From the NCBI RefSeq assembly GCF_016239305.1, contig NZ_JAEHOQ010000001.1, positions 62,001-126,000 on the forward strand: a DNA stretch of 64,000 nucleotides, read 5' to 3'. Within the stretch, counting starts at the first letter, position 1; each line of letters starts with the position of its first letter. This DNA is from Proteus vulgaris. GTDB lineage: Bacteria > Pseudomonadota > Gammaproteobacteria > Enterobacterales > Enterobacteriaceae. The notes beneath the pieces are model-generated. The model saw only the letters and a list, made by a program, of their open reading frames with translations. It did no database searches and was not told the origin of the DNA. The position numbers and the translations under genes were made by a program. Positions 24,358 through 33,122 of this stretch are shown in pieces.

Positions 24358-25950
24358 ATGAAACGCAAAGTCGTGATTGGTGTTTTAGGCACAACATTAG
24401 ATAAAAGAGGCAAAAACCATAAAAGGTGGAACTCATGGCGCCCAACAATTTCCATTTGTCATCAAAAGGATTTTCCTGTTAGCCGATTAGTGATGATCCA
24501 CCAGCCTAATGACTCAATGCTCGCATCTAAAATTACAGAAGATATCCATACTGTCTCACCGGATACTGAAGTGTTGCCTTATGAAATTGATATTTGTGAT
24601 CCTTGGGATCTTGAAGAGGTTTATAGCCACTTTCTTGATTTTGCAATAAATTATCCGTTTGATACTGAAAATGAAGAATATTATGTGCATATCACAACAG
24701 GAACCCATATTGCTCAAATTTGTTGGTTTCTACTGACAGAAGCACATTATTTACCGGCAAAACTATTACAAACCTCTCCATCTTCTAAAAAAGAAAATAA
24801 AGATAGTGTCAAAACCATACAGTCAGCCACTGGCAGTTATGCTGTTATTGATCTCGATTTAAGTCGTTATACAAAATTAACAAGCCGGTTCGAGCACTAC
24901 CATAATGAGTCACTCTCTTTTTTAAAATCGGGGATCGCCACACGTAATGAACGTTTCAATACCTTAATTGCTCAGATTGAACGAGTCGCGTTGCGTTCTT
25001 TTGCCCCTATTTTATTAACAGGCCCAACCGGTGCAGGAAAATCATTTCTTGCCCAACGTATTTATGAATTACGACAATCTCGCCATTTTGTAAAAGGGCA
25101 TTTTATCGCAGTTAACTGCGCTACCTTGCGCGGTGATAACGCCATGTCCACTTTATTTGGACATGTAAAAGGCGCATTTACGGGTGCATTGCAAGCTAGA
25201 CAAGGGTTATTAAGAGAAGCCGATAAAGGGATTTTATTTCTTGATGAAATTGCAGAATTAGGGCTTGATGAGCAAGCTATGTTACTTAAAGCAATAGAAG
25301 AAAAATCTTTTTATCCATATGGCTCAGATACTGAAGTACAAAGTGATTTCCAGTTGATAGCAGGTACACATCGAGATATGGATAAACAAATTGTAAAAGG
25401 GCTTTTTCGCGAAGATCTCTATGCAAGGATTAATATGTGGTCTTTTTCATTACCTGGACTAGTCGATCGCAAAGAGGATATTGAACCCAATATTGATTAT
25501 GAGCTGCATCACTTTACAACTCTCTATCAAAAAGCGATCCGCTTTAATTCAGATGCAAAATCTCGCTATATTCGGTTTGCCACATCTGAGCAGGCATTAT
25601 GGCGTGGTAATTTCCGTGAACTTAGTGCTAGTATAACGCGAATGGCAACACTTGCCGAAAATGGTCGTATTACCCTTCCTCTTGTTGATGAAGAAATTAA
25701 TCGTTTAAAACAAAATTGGGGAATAACCTCTTCTTCTTTATTTAATAGTACTGATATTGATCTTTTCGATCTCAGCCAACTGAATACAGTTATCAAAACT
25801 TGCCAGCAATCATCAACACTCTCAGAAGCCGGTAGAAAACTTTTCGCAGTATCAAGAGAAAATAAAAAGCAGCCCAACGACGCCGATCGCCTACGCAAAT
25901 ACCTTGCGAAATTTGGCTTAAGCTGGGAACAAATTCAACATGGAGAATAA
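24358..25950 (+). CDS. rtcR: RtcR, sigma54-dependent activator of the RNA repair operon
   Basis: Transcription activator of 530 residues, clearly similar to E. coli RtcR. The N-terminal RtcR/CARF-type sensor domain (about 1-185) begins V-V-I-G-V-L-G-T-T-L-D and contains H-I-T-T-G-T-H-I-A-Q-I-C-W. The AAA+ domain has Walker A GPTGAGKS (222-229), the sigma54-contacting GAFTGA (272-277) and Walker B ending D296-E297. The C-terminal DNA-binding segment includes L-S-E-A-G-R-K-L-F-x-V-S-R. RtcR is known to respond to RNA-damage products such as tRNA fragments with special ends. It is divergent from the rtcB operon and only 9 bp upstream of the RNase Z gene. Confidence 0.94.
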   Translation: MKRKVVIGVLGTTLDKRGKNHKRWNSWRPTISICHQKDFPVSRLVMIHQPNDSMLASKITEDIHTVSPDTEVLPYEIDICDPWDLEEVYSHFLDFAINYPFDTENEEYYVHITTGTHIAQICWFLLTEAHYLPAKLLQTSPSSKKENKDSVKTIQSATGSYAVIDLDLSRYTKLTSRFEHYHNESLSFLKSGIATRNERFNTLIAQIERVALRSFAPILLTGPTGAGKSFLAQRIYELRQSRHFVKGHFIAVNCATLRGDNAMSTLFGHVKGAFTGALQARQGLLREADKGILFLDEIAELGLDEQAMLLKAIEEKSFYPYGSDTEVQSDFQLIAGTHRDMDKQIVKGLFREDLYARINMWSFSLPGLVDRKEDIEPNIDYELHHFTTLYQKAIRFNSDAKSRYIRFATSEQALWRGNFRELSASITRMATLAENGRITLPLVDEEINRLKQNWGITSSSLFNSTDIDLFDLSQLNTVIKTCQQSSTLSEAGRKLFAVSRENKKQPNDADRLRKYLAKFGLSWEQIQHGE

Positions 25951-25959
25951 TATTTCATT

Positions 25960-26877
25960 ATGGAGCTCATTTTTTTAGGCACTAATGCCGGTGTTCCGTC
26001 TAAGGATCGGAACGTCACTAGTATGGTGCTTGACTTACAAAATAAACAAAAAAGTATGTGGATGTTTGATTGTGGTGAAGCCACACAGCATCAGATACTG
26101 CATACTCGCGTGAAATTACCACGTTTAAATAAAATTTTTATTACCCATTTACACGGTGATCATATTTTTGGTTTACCGGGATTACTTTGTAGTCGCTCAA
26201 TGGGGGGGACTGAAACAGGTTTAACAGTATATGGCCCTATTGGTATTAAAGCTTTTATAGAAACATCACTGACATTAAGTCACTCCTATTTAACTTACCC
26301 GATTAATATTGTTGAAATTGACGAAGCTGGTTTTCTGTTTGAAGAAGAAGGTATGAAAGTCAGTTGTGAAGCGCTTTCTCATCCAGTGCCTTGTTTTGGC
26401 TATCGCTTAGAAGAAGAAAATAGCCCCGGTAAGCTCAATGTACAGAAGCTAAAAGCTGAAAATATTCCGACTGGTCCTTGGTTACAAGACTTAAAACAAG
26501 GCAAAACGATTACATTGCCCGATGGAAGAGTCATTAATGGCAAAAAGTATATCGGCCCTGAAATAAAAGGACGCTGTATTGCTATTTTTGGTGATACACA
26601 ACCCACGCCGGATGCATTAAAACTTGCCAATAACGCAGATGTTATTGTGCATGAAGCAACGTTTAAGCATCAAATGGCAGAGCAAGCAAATAGTCGTGGG
26701 CATTCAACAACAACACAAGCAGCAACGTTAGCAAAGGACGCTAATGTCAAAAAGTTGATTATTACCCATATTAGTAGCCGTTATTTACCAGAAGACTGTG
26801 TTGAGTTACTCAATGAATGCCAACACGTTTTTAGCCATACTGAAATTGCGTCTGATTTTACCGTGTTTAAGTTGTAG
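25960..26877 (+). CDS. rbn: Ribonuclease Z / RNase BN (tRNA 3' processing)
   Basis: Metallo-beta-lactamase-fold endonuclease of 305 residues (ElaC). The N-terminus is L-I-F-L-G-T-N-A-G-V-P; the zinc motif T-H-L-H-G-D-H lies at about residues 62-68; further ligands are in S-H-P-V-P-C-F-G-Y, F-G-D-T-Q, H-E-A-T-F and I-T-H-I-S-S-R. The family removes or trims tRNA 3' trailers. The gap to rtcR is only 9 bp with no separate promoter visible, so it is probably co-transcribed with the regulator. This links tRNA 3'-end processing to the RNA-damage response. Confidence 0.93.
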   Translation: MELIFLGTNAGVPSKDRNVTSMVLDLQNKQKSMWMFDCGEATQHQILHTRVKLPRLNKIFITHLHGDHIFGLPGLLCSRSMGGTETGLTVYGPIGIKAFIETSLTLSHSYLTYPINIVEIDEAGFLFEEEGMKVSCEALSHPVPCFGYRLEEENSPGKLNVQKLKAENIPTGPWLQDLKQGKTITLPDGRVINGKKYIGPEIKGRCIAIFGDTQPTPDALKLANNADVIVHEATFKHQMAEQANSRGHSTTTQAATLAKDANVKKLIITHISSRYLPEDCVELLNECQHVFSHTEIASDFTVFKL

Positions 26878-26891
26878 TTCTACTACTACAA

Positions 26892-26926
26892 AGTAACAAT
26901 AGCGGCATTATGTCGCCATTGTTACT
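26892..26926. terminator. Hairpin between convergent rbn and DUF421 gene
   Basis: AGTAACAAT and ATTGTTACT form a 9-bp stem with an inner GGC/GCC pair. No T-run follows, so termination is only probable. It sits at the convergent junction. Confidence 0.5.
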
Positions 26927-26962
26927 CTACACAATTCACCTAATCATCGATTTGTATTTTAG

Positions 26963-27643
26963 TTAATCATTCTGCAATGATGCGGTACGTTTTATCTTGC
27001 CATCTTGCAAAATAAAGTTCACTTTCCCATCCCAAAACTCAGCTAAAAAAACATCTTCAGGCTTATCAATATGCTGTTTTTTCATCTCTTCTTGTAACCA
27101 TGCTTCATCTTTTTCTATTTGTACTAATTCTGAAGTACGAATAACGCCGTCTTTCATCACAATCAAGGACGGCATTTTAGCGCCATCACACACTACCGTA
27201 ATTTGCCCATCAGGTTCAATTTGCGCGTAGTTGACTTCTTGAAACGAATGGATGCCTTGAGCATGAAGACGTGAAGTAATATTAAGAATGTCTATCTTAT
27301 TCTTCTTCTCCATAATATTTTCCATAATAAATTCACCCTTCTTTATAATAGGAATGGGATTTCCAATGGTAACAGCTCGAAAAAAATTGAATCGCTTACT
27401 GATATAATTGAGTAAAGAGATAAAACAAACACCAATTAAAAAGACAATAATATATTGGTAAAGAGGAATAGCGTCAGTATAAATTACTCCCCCCATAATC
27501 CCCCCAAGAACAAAATTACCAATAAAATCAATGGGTGTTAATTGAGAAAGTTGTGTTTTCCCTGATAAATTCATATGGACTAATATGATAGTAAAACCAA
27601 TAATAAATTTGATAATGACCAGAAAGTAATATTCCATTTGCAT
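26963..27643 (-). CDS. DUF421 membrane protein (YetF/YcaP family)
   Basis: Protein of 226 residues with three hydrophobic N-terminal segments (about 5-20, 40-60, 65-82), then the DUF421 cytoplasmic domain. Features include N-P-I-P-I-I-K-K-G-E-F (the usual K-P-x-x-I-I-x-x-G), M-E-N-I-M-E-K-K-N-K-I-D-I, L-H-A-Q-G-I and V-N-Y-A-Q-I-E-P-D-G-Q-I-T-V. The C-terminal ~60 residues resemble the extra YetF domain. Function is unknown; Bacillus homologues affect spores and pH or stress tolerance. Start codons at 27643 and 27637 are both possible. Confidence 0.82.
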   Translation of the reverse strand: MQMEYYFLVIIKFIIGFTIILVHMNLSGKTQLSQLTPIDFIGNFVLGGIMGGVIYTDAIPLYQYIIVFLIGVCFISLLNYISKRFNFFRAVTIGNPIPIIKKGEFIMENIMEKKNKIDILNITSRLHAQGIHSFQEVNYAQIEPDGQITVVCDGAKMPSLIVMKDGVIRTSELVQIEKDEAWLQEEMKKQHIDKPEDVFLAEFWDGKVNFILQDGKIKRTASLQND

Positions 27644-27904
27644 CTCACATTTCCAATAATGTCTGCTCTTATTATTATAAAGCAGAAAACGCTATCCTGA
27701 TAAAAATTCAAATTATTTTTCATGGAGTTTGACTAAGAAAAAACACTTAATATACTTAGGTTAGTTGATTTTAAGACTCACACTATACTTATTATGATAG
27801 TTTATCTGTAATCTCTTACTATCAGCGTAATAGCTTCTCGCCTTTTTTACTACTTACGCGGGATATCACTGAATTGTTTTTGAACACACATTTTGGAGAA
27901 AAAA

Positions 27905-28540
27905 ATGAATAAAAAACTACTTACTTCATTGGTTCTAGCGGGTCTTGTTACTATCACAGCGGGTTGTGATGATTCATCTAAAAAAGTCGATGATGGTATT
28001 GATAAGGCAAAAGAAACTGCAACTCAAGTAACTGAAACAGCACAAGATAAAGCTAACGAGCTGACAGAACAAGCCAAAGATAAAGCCACTGACGTAAAAG
28101 AAGATGCAGATGCAAAAGCAGATGAGTTAACACAACAAGCTCAAGAGCTAAAAGATAAAGCAGAACAAAAAGCTGCAGAATTAAAAGCACAAGCTGATGA
28201 AAAAACAGACGCGCTAAAAGAGAACATTTCACAAAAAACTGATGAGTTAAAAGATGCGAGTGCAACAAAAGCAGAAGAGATTAAGCAAAGTCTAGAAGCT
28301 GAAAGCAATAAACTCTCTGAGAAAGCCACTGAGCTAAAACAAGATGCCAGTAAAACTGCAGATAACCTGATGCAAGAAGCTGACAACAAAGTTGATCAGC
28401 TAAAAGGGGATGCTTCAAAAACAAGTGATGATATAAAGCAACAAGCTCAAGAGACTGAAAATAAAGCACTTGATAAAGCGGATCAATTGACTGATCAAGC
28501 AAAACAAAAAATTGATGATTTAAAAGCTGAGAACAAATAA
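27905..28540 (+). CDS. Repetitive helical lipoprotein (LEA/apolipoprotein-like)
   Basis: Lipoprotein of 211 residues. The ATG at 27905 follows GGAG by 6 bases. The signal peptide ends in a lipobox I-T-A-G-C with Asp after the Cys, which in the enteric Lol system means retention at the inner membrane. The rest is almost entirely short amphipathic repeats of about 11 residues rich in K, D, E, A, Q and T, such as D-E-L-K-D and A-E-E-I-K-Q. No other cysteine, tryptophan or folded-domain motif is present. Such repeats occur in LEA-like, YtxH-like and apolipoprotein-like proteins and may serve in desiccation or envelope stress. No named function is known to me. Confidence 0.85.
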   Translation: MNKKLLTSLVLAGLVTITAGCDDSSKKVDDGIDKAKETATQVTETAQDKANELTEQAKDKATDVKEDADAKADELTQQAQELKDKAEQKAAELKAQADEKTDALKENISQKTDELKDASATKAEEIKQSLEAESNKLSEKATELKQDASKTADNLMQEADNKVDQLKGDASKTSDDIKQQAQETENKALDKADQLTDQAKQKIDDLKAENK

Positions 28541-28905
28541 TCTGATTTCAGAATTTTTGATGAATCAAAAGCCAGTGGGTATACACTGGCTTTTTTTGTG
28601 CAAAAAAAAGACAAGGGTTGATCGATTAAGCAAAAAATGTAACCATGTTCTCCTTTTTTCAACAGGAGAAACCTATTAAAGAATGAAAGCACTTATATCA
28701 AAACAATGTCAATCAATTGATTTAATGCTCTTTTTCTCCACTTTACGGAAAAAATAATTTACTTCCGTTCTTTTATAAAATATCACTCTGATTTGATGTT
28801 TTATTCAAATTTTCTTACGAACTTTTCTTTTCTGGTTAAAATAACAATCAGAAAGTTGATAGCAAAAAGTCTCTTTCTAGGAAAATAACAAAAAATAGGT
28901 TAACT
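28541..28905. other. Intergenic region between the lipoprotein gene and betT
   Basis: Contains the lipoprotein terminator (28571-28597). The remaining ~300 bp upstream of betT are AT-rich and should hold its promoter, but no site stands out and I see no gene. Confidence 0.5.
28571..28597 (+). terminator. Terminator of the repetitive lipoprotein gene
   Basis: GCCAGTG and CACTGGC form a stem with a 6-base loop followed by seven Ts, 30 bases after the stop. Confidence 0.9.
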
Positions 28906-30909
28906 ATGAGTCAACAAAACGATATCACCCCTCAAAAAGTTAGGATGAAAATTAATCCTCCCGTTTTTTATACCTCAGCGCTATTAATTCTATTGGTCGT
29001 TGGCTTTTCTGCATTATTTCCAGAGTTGGCTAATGACAAATTAGGTCATCTTCAGGAAAACCTCTTCACGAATGCAAGTTGGTTCTACATTCTAGCCGTA
29101 GCATTGGTTTTGCTGAGTGTGACTTATCTAGGACTTTCCCGTTTTGGTCAAATAAAACTGGGGCCTGATCATGCACGTCCTCACTTTAGCTATTTTGCAT
29201 GGTTTGCCATGCTCTTTTCTGCGGGGATGGGGATTGGATTAATGTTCTTTGGTGTTGCTGAGCCTGTTATGCATTATTTAATGCCCCCTACTGGTGAAGC
29301 TCAAACCATAGAAGCGGCAAAAGAAGCGATGCGATTAACCTTTTTCCATTGGGGATTACACGCTTGGGCGATTTACGCCATTGTTGCATTAATTTTAGCA
29401 TTTTTCTCTTATCGTCATGGCTTGCCATTAACGCTACGTTCAGCACTTTACCCCATTATTGGTGATCGTATACATGGCCCTATTGGTCATGCAGTCGATA
29501 TTTTTGCTGTTATGGGAACGGTTTTTGGTGTTGCAACCTCATTGGGTTTTGGTGTTTTACAAGTTAATGCGGGTTTAAATCACCTTTTTGATATTCCTAT
29601 TAATCCAACTATTCAAGTTATTTTAATTGTTGTAATAACCGGTCTTGCTACTATTTCTGTTGTTTCTGGATTAGATAAAGGGATCCGCTTTTTATCCGAA
29701 CTCAACTTAGGCTTAGCCGTTATTCTCCTTTTATTGGTGATCATTCTCGGTCCAACAGTATTGATATTAAAATCATTTGTTGAGAATACGGGAGGATATT
29801 TATCTGAGATTGTAAGTAAAACCTTTAATCTTTACGCATATGAACCTAAATCGAGTGATTGGCTAGGAGGATGGACACTGCTTTATTGGGGATGGTGGTT
29901 ATCATGGTCTCCGTTTGTAGGCATGTTTATCGCCCGTATTTCTCGTGGCCGTACTATCCGTGAATTTGTTATCGGCGTTCTGTTTGTTCCTGCTGGCTTT
30001 ACTTTACTTTGGATGACCGTTTTTGGTAATACCGCCATTCATTTAATAAAAGATAAAGGTGCAGAAGCCCTCGCAAATATCGTCCAACAAGATGTTTCAT
30101 TGGCTTTATTTGAGTTCTTAAATTATTTTCCATTTTCGTCAGTTTTATCCTTCTTTGCGATGCTGATGGTGGTTGTGTTTTTTGTTACCTCCGCAGACTC
30201 TGGCGCAATGGTTGTGGATACGTTAGCTTCCGGCGGTGATAGTGAAACACCTGTATGGCAACGTATTTTTTGGGCTGGATTAATGGGTGTTTCTGCGATC
30301 ACATTATTGTTAGCGGGTGGTTTAACTGCACTACAAACAGTGACAATTGCAAGTGCTCTTCCCTTCTCAATGGTATTGCTTGCTTCTATTTATGGGCTAA
30401 TAAAAGCATTACGTGTTGATGTGTATAAACGTGATAGTCAACAGCTAACTACGATTGCACCACCAGCAAGCCGTAATCCCATTCCTTGGCAACGTCGTTT
30501 AAGAAATATCGCTTATTTCCCAAAACGTTCCCATGTAAAACGTTTTATGGATGAAGTTATTCAGCCTTCAATGGAGATGGTCTCTGCTGAGTTAAGCAAA
30601 CAAGCAACTCAATGCTACATCCATAATGATGAAGATGATCGCATTGGCTTTGAAGTTGATTTAGGTGATGACATGAATTTCTTCTATGAAGTTCGCCTGC
30701 GTTTTTATACTCAACCGGCTTTTGCTTTAGCGGGATTAAGTGATGAAGAAAGAGACGAAGAACATAAATATTATCGCGCTGAAATTCATTTAAAAGAAGG
30801 TGGGCAAGACTACGATGTAATGGGTTGGACGAAAGAACAAATCATTCACGATATTCTTGATCAGTATGAAAAACACATCCACTTCTTACATGTATTAGGT
30901 AAACAGTAA
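28906..30909 (+). CDS. betT: BetT, choline/betaine transporter (BCCT family)
   Basis: Inner-membrane transporter of 667 residues with about 12 helices. Family signatures include G-M-G-I-G-L-M-F-F-G-V-A-E-P, the W-W-L-S-W-S-P-F-V-G-M-F-I-A-R-I-S-R-G-R-T-I-R segment and F-V-T-S-A-D-S-G-A. The long soluble C-terminal tail (about 500-667) is typical of BetT and takes part in osmotic activation. It is strongly similar to E. coli BetT throughout. It imports choline for glycine-betaine synthesis under osmotic stress. betA, betB and betI are not adjacent, unlike in E. coli. Confidence 0.9.
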   Translation: MSQQNDITPQKVRMKINPPVFYTSALLILLVVGFSALFPELANDKLGHLQENLFTNASWFYILAVALVLLSVTYLGLSRFGQIKLGPDHARPHFSYFAWFAMLFSAGMGIGLMFFGVAEPVMHYLMPPTGEAQTIEAAKEAMRLTFFHWGLHAWAIYAIVALILAFFSYRHGLPLTLRSALYPIIGDRIHGPIGHAVDIFAVMGTVFGVATSLGFGVLQVNAGLNHLFDIPINPTIQVILIVVITGLATISVVSGLDKGIRFLSELNLGLAVILLLLVIILGPTVLILKSFVENTGGYLSEIVSKTFNLYAYEPKSSDWLGGWTLLYWGWWLSWSPFVGMFIARISRGRTIREFVIGVLFVPAGFTLLWMTVFGNTAIHLIKDKGAEALANIVQQDVSLALFEFLNYFPFSSVLSFFAMLMVVVFFVTSADSGAMVVDTLASGGDSETPVWQRIFWAGLMGVSAITLLLAGGLTALQTVTIASALPFSMVLLASIYGLIKALRVDVYKRDSQQLTTIAPPASRNPIPWQRRLRNIAYFPKRSHVKRFMDEVIQPSMEMVSAELSKQATQCYIHNDEDDRIGFEVDLGDDMNFFYEVRLRFYTQPAFALAGLSDEERDEEHKYYRAEIHLKEGGQDYDVMGWTKEQIIHDILDQYEKHIHFLHVLGKQ

Positions 30910-30930
30910 TATTATCTAAGTCATAACAAC

Positions 30931-30965
30931 AAAAAGGAGATGCAAAAGCATCTCCTTTTTTATTA
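30931..30965. terminator. Bidirectional terminator between betT and hpaR
   Basis: AAAGGAGATGC and GCATCTCCTTT form an 11-bp stem around AAAA, with T-runs on both strands, between convergent genes. Confidence 0.9.
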
Positions 30966-30975
30966 TTAAAATAAA

Positions 30976-31413
30976 TTATTTCTCTGATTGTTCTGTATCA
31001 TCTGGATTTAACGCAATCAGTTCTTTTAATAACCCAGATAGACGCTGTAATTTCTCAGTCGAAAATTTTTGCTCTAGTAATTGATAACCTTCTTCAATTT
31101 TAGGCTGAATTTTATCGTATAAATTTTGGCCGTTTGTAGAAAGCGAAACAAAAAGCTTTCGTTGGTCACTGACGGGTTTTAATCGACAAATAAGCTCATC
31201 TCTTTCCATTCTAATAAGAATGCCCGTTAAACTTGGTCGAAGAATACACGATTTTTGTGCTAATTCGTGAAAATCAATAGAACGCTTATCCGCAAGCACT
31301 CGAATAATCCGCCACTGTTGTTCTGTCAGATTATGCTCTTTAAGAACAGGTCGAAAAAAACCCATCGCAGATTCCCGAGCTTGCAATAGCGCGATAGTTA
31401 ATGATTCATGCAT
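30976..31413 (-). CDS. hpaR: HpaR-like MarR-family repressor
   Basis: MarR-type winged-helix regulator of 145 residues. Highly similar to E. coli HpaR: S-L-T-I-A-L-L-Q-A-R-E-x-A-M, L-T-E-Q-Q-W-R-I-I-R-V-L, C-I-L-R-P-S-L-T-G-I-L-x-R-M-E-R-D and L-K-P-x-x-D-Q-R-K-L. HpaR represses the 4-hydroxyphenylacetate catabolic operon and is relieved by aromatic acids. Here it faces away from hpaC and no catabolic genes are visible nearby. The ATG at 31413 is preferred over an upstream TTG. Its target may be hpaC or genes elsewhere. Confidence 0.88.
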   Translation of the reverse strand: MHESLTIALLQARESAMGFFRPVLKEHNLTEQQWRIIRVLADKRSIDFHELAQKSCILRPSLTGILIRMERDELICRLKPVSDQRKLFVSLSTNGQNLYDKIQPKIEEGYQLLEQKFSTEKLQRLSGLLKELIALNPDDTEQSEK

Positions 31414-32005
31414 AATCAAGAAGCTCTTTATATGGTGTTATAGGTGAATGGACGAAAAATCACTCAATATAGACAGTGAAAAAGTACCGCTGTTTATAGT
31501 TTATAAAATGACTATATTCTAAGAATAGACTATTTGTTACAATTATTCATATTAACAAATAAATAAAGTTGACTCAATTTTTGCAATTTTATTCTCTTTG
31601 TGCAATTTATCACCCTTTACTTTTATTTGTTTTAACACTGTTTTTCACAACGTGTTGCCATATATGCAATTATTATGAATTTGCAATTTGTGTTATCCCT
31701 CTATCTATTGAAAAAAGTCGCCTAATTTGCCTATTACCTTAGCCATAAATTAGGAATAATGATCGTAGCGATAAGGTTGTCTCACATTTTTTTGAGATAA
31801 AGTTAACAAGTTGTAACAAAGAAAGATTGCTATCTTTGTTTATGCGCGGTAGCGTTACGCCTTTAAATTCGTGCGACAAAGAAGCCGGCAAGTTCATAAC
31901 AACTTTGTTAAGCGGAGTCGTTAAGTCATATTTTAACGACCTTAACTAATCATTATTTTAAGTGAAGACGCCCACAGACGAGAAGTCTGGCAGTAGGAGT
32001 AGAAA
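31414..32005 (+). promoter_or_regulatory. Divergent hpaR-hpaC intergenic region with long structured hpaC leader
   Basis: The left part (31414-31740) is AT-rich and should carry promoters for both genes. The right part can form a string of hairpins in RNA: TTGTCTCA/TGAGATAA (31777-31800); AACAAAGA/TCTTTGTT (31815-31840); ACAAAG/CTTTGT (31876-31908); GTCGTTAA/TTAACGAC (31917-31940), extended by GTTAAG/CTTAAC (31907-31946); and CAGAC/GTCTG (31975-31989). The last lies just before the ribosome site AGGAG. I do not recognise any known riboswitch motif. It may be a cis-regulatory RNA or a structured repeat. Confidence 0.5.
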
Positions 32006-32524
32006 ATGTCTGAGGAAAAACAGGCTAACCCACTTTTTCGGGATGCAATGGCAAGCTTAGGTGCGGCGGTTAATATCGTTGCAACAAATGGCGACGCTGG
32101 ATGCTGTGGCTTAACCGCAACAGCGGTATGTTCAGTCACTGACAATCCACCAACCGTGATGGTTTGCATCAACAGTAAAAGTCAGATGAATACCATTTTT
32201 CAAGAAAATGGGAAATTAAGTATTAATATCTTGAATCATGAACAGGAAGAAATGGCCTGTCATTTTGCCGGAATGACAGGGCTTGCGATGGCAGATCGTT
32301 TTACCCAACCAGGATGGCAAAACGGGCAACTACAACAACCGATATTAACAAATGCACTCGCCTGCCTAGAAGGCGATATTTATGATGTTCGCCAAGTTGG
32401 CACACATTTTGTTTATATGGCTGAAATTAAAAATATTGCTGTACGTGAAGATGGTGATGGACTTATTTATTTTAAACGTCGCTTCCATTCTATTAAAAAT
32501 GAATTGGTACCTATCTCCATTTAA
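32006..32524 (+). CDS. hpaC: HpaC-like flavin reductase (4-hydroxyphenylacetate 3-monooxygenase reductase)
   Basis: NAD(P)H:flavin oxidoreductase of 172 residues, closely similar to E. coli HpaC: F-R-D-A-M-A-S-L-x-A-A-V-N-I, G-L-T-A-T-A-V-C-S-V-T-D-x-P-P, N-I-L-N-H-E-Q-E, H-F-A-G-M-T-G and Y-F-K-R-R-F-H at the C-terminus. It supplies reduced FAD to the monooxygenase HpaB. No hpaB or other hpa gene lies nearby, so it may serve another flavin-dependent enzyme. AGGAG precedes the ATG by 6 bases. A terminator follows directly, so it is monocistronic. Confidence 0.88.
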   Translation: MSEEKQANPLFRDAMASLGAAVNIVATNGDAGCCGLTATAVCSVTDNPPTVMVCINSKSQMNTIFQENGKLSINILNHEQEEMACHFAGMTGLAMADRFTQPGWQNGQLQQPILTNALACLEGDIYDVRQVGTHFVYMAEIKNIAVREDGDGLIYFKRRFHSIKNELVPISI

Positions 32525-32550
32525 ACTTTGACTATTTCTGACTCAAGATA

Positions 32551-32580
32551 AAAACGCACTTTCAATAAGGGCGTTTTTTA
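32551..32580 (+). terminator. Terminator of hpaC
   Basis: AAAACGC and GCGTTTT pair and are followed by a T-run, about 27 bases after the stop. Confidence 0.8.
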
Positions 32581-33122
32581 TTGTTAATAATATCTTTATA
32601 GAAGCAGATATTTATCCAAAACAAATGAATAATTATTTCACCAAATAACAATTCATAATTTCTAGGTCTTTATTAATCTTTTATTAACATCTGTTTGTTA
32701 TAAAAGAATATCTTTAAATTATAATGAAAAAATTCTTTCTATAATCAATCAGTCACATCATTAGAAATATTTTCTTTTCACTTTCATCATGCATCTTTAT
32801 TTATTTTAATTAGATTAAAATACAAACAAATAATAATCTCATTGGTGATATTTTATACCAAAACCCAATTAAATGGCTTTATTTGAAAATAAATTAATGA
32901 ATATTTTTTTCAATCTGGTATTAATCTTCCCTACAGTGTGATCAACCTTTGAGAAGTCATTCCATCAATATATTAGTCTACTCGACTTGCTGATTACCTT
33001 CTTAAATTTGCAAACATCACTCTAAATACGGCAGATAATGTTATCGTCATGTAACATATCTCATAAATTTGAGTAAATAACATCGTTGTTAAAAATAAAT
33101 AATAATTAGGGGCATTACAGAT
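32581..33122. other. Intergenic region upstream of dtpB
   Basis: About 540 bp of AT-rich DNA without a gene. It must hold the dtpB promoter. A ribosome site (AGGGG) precedes the dtpB ATG. Nothing else is recognisable. Confidence 0.5.

Noticed and set aside
28053-28692. Minus-strand ORFs opposite the repetitive lipoprotein
   Set aside because: They are open only because the repeated A-rich codons give leucine and serine runs in the opposite frames.
31777-31989. FMN or molybdenum cofactor riboswitch before hpaC
   Set aside because: The conserved core sequences of those motifs are not present.
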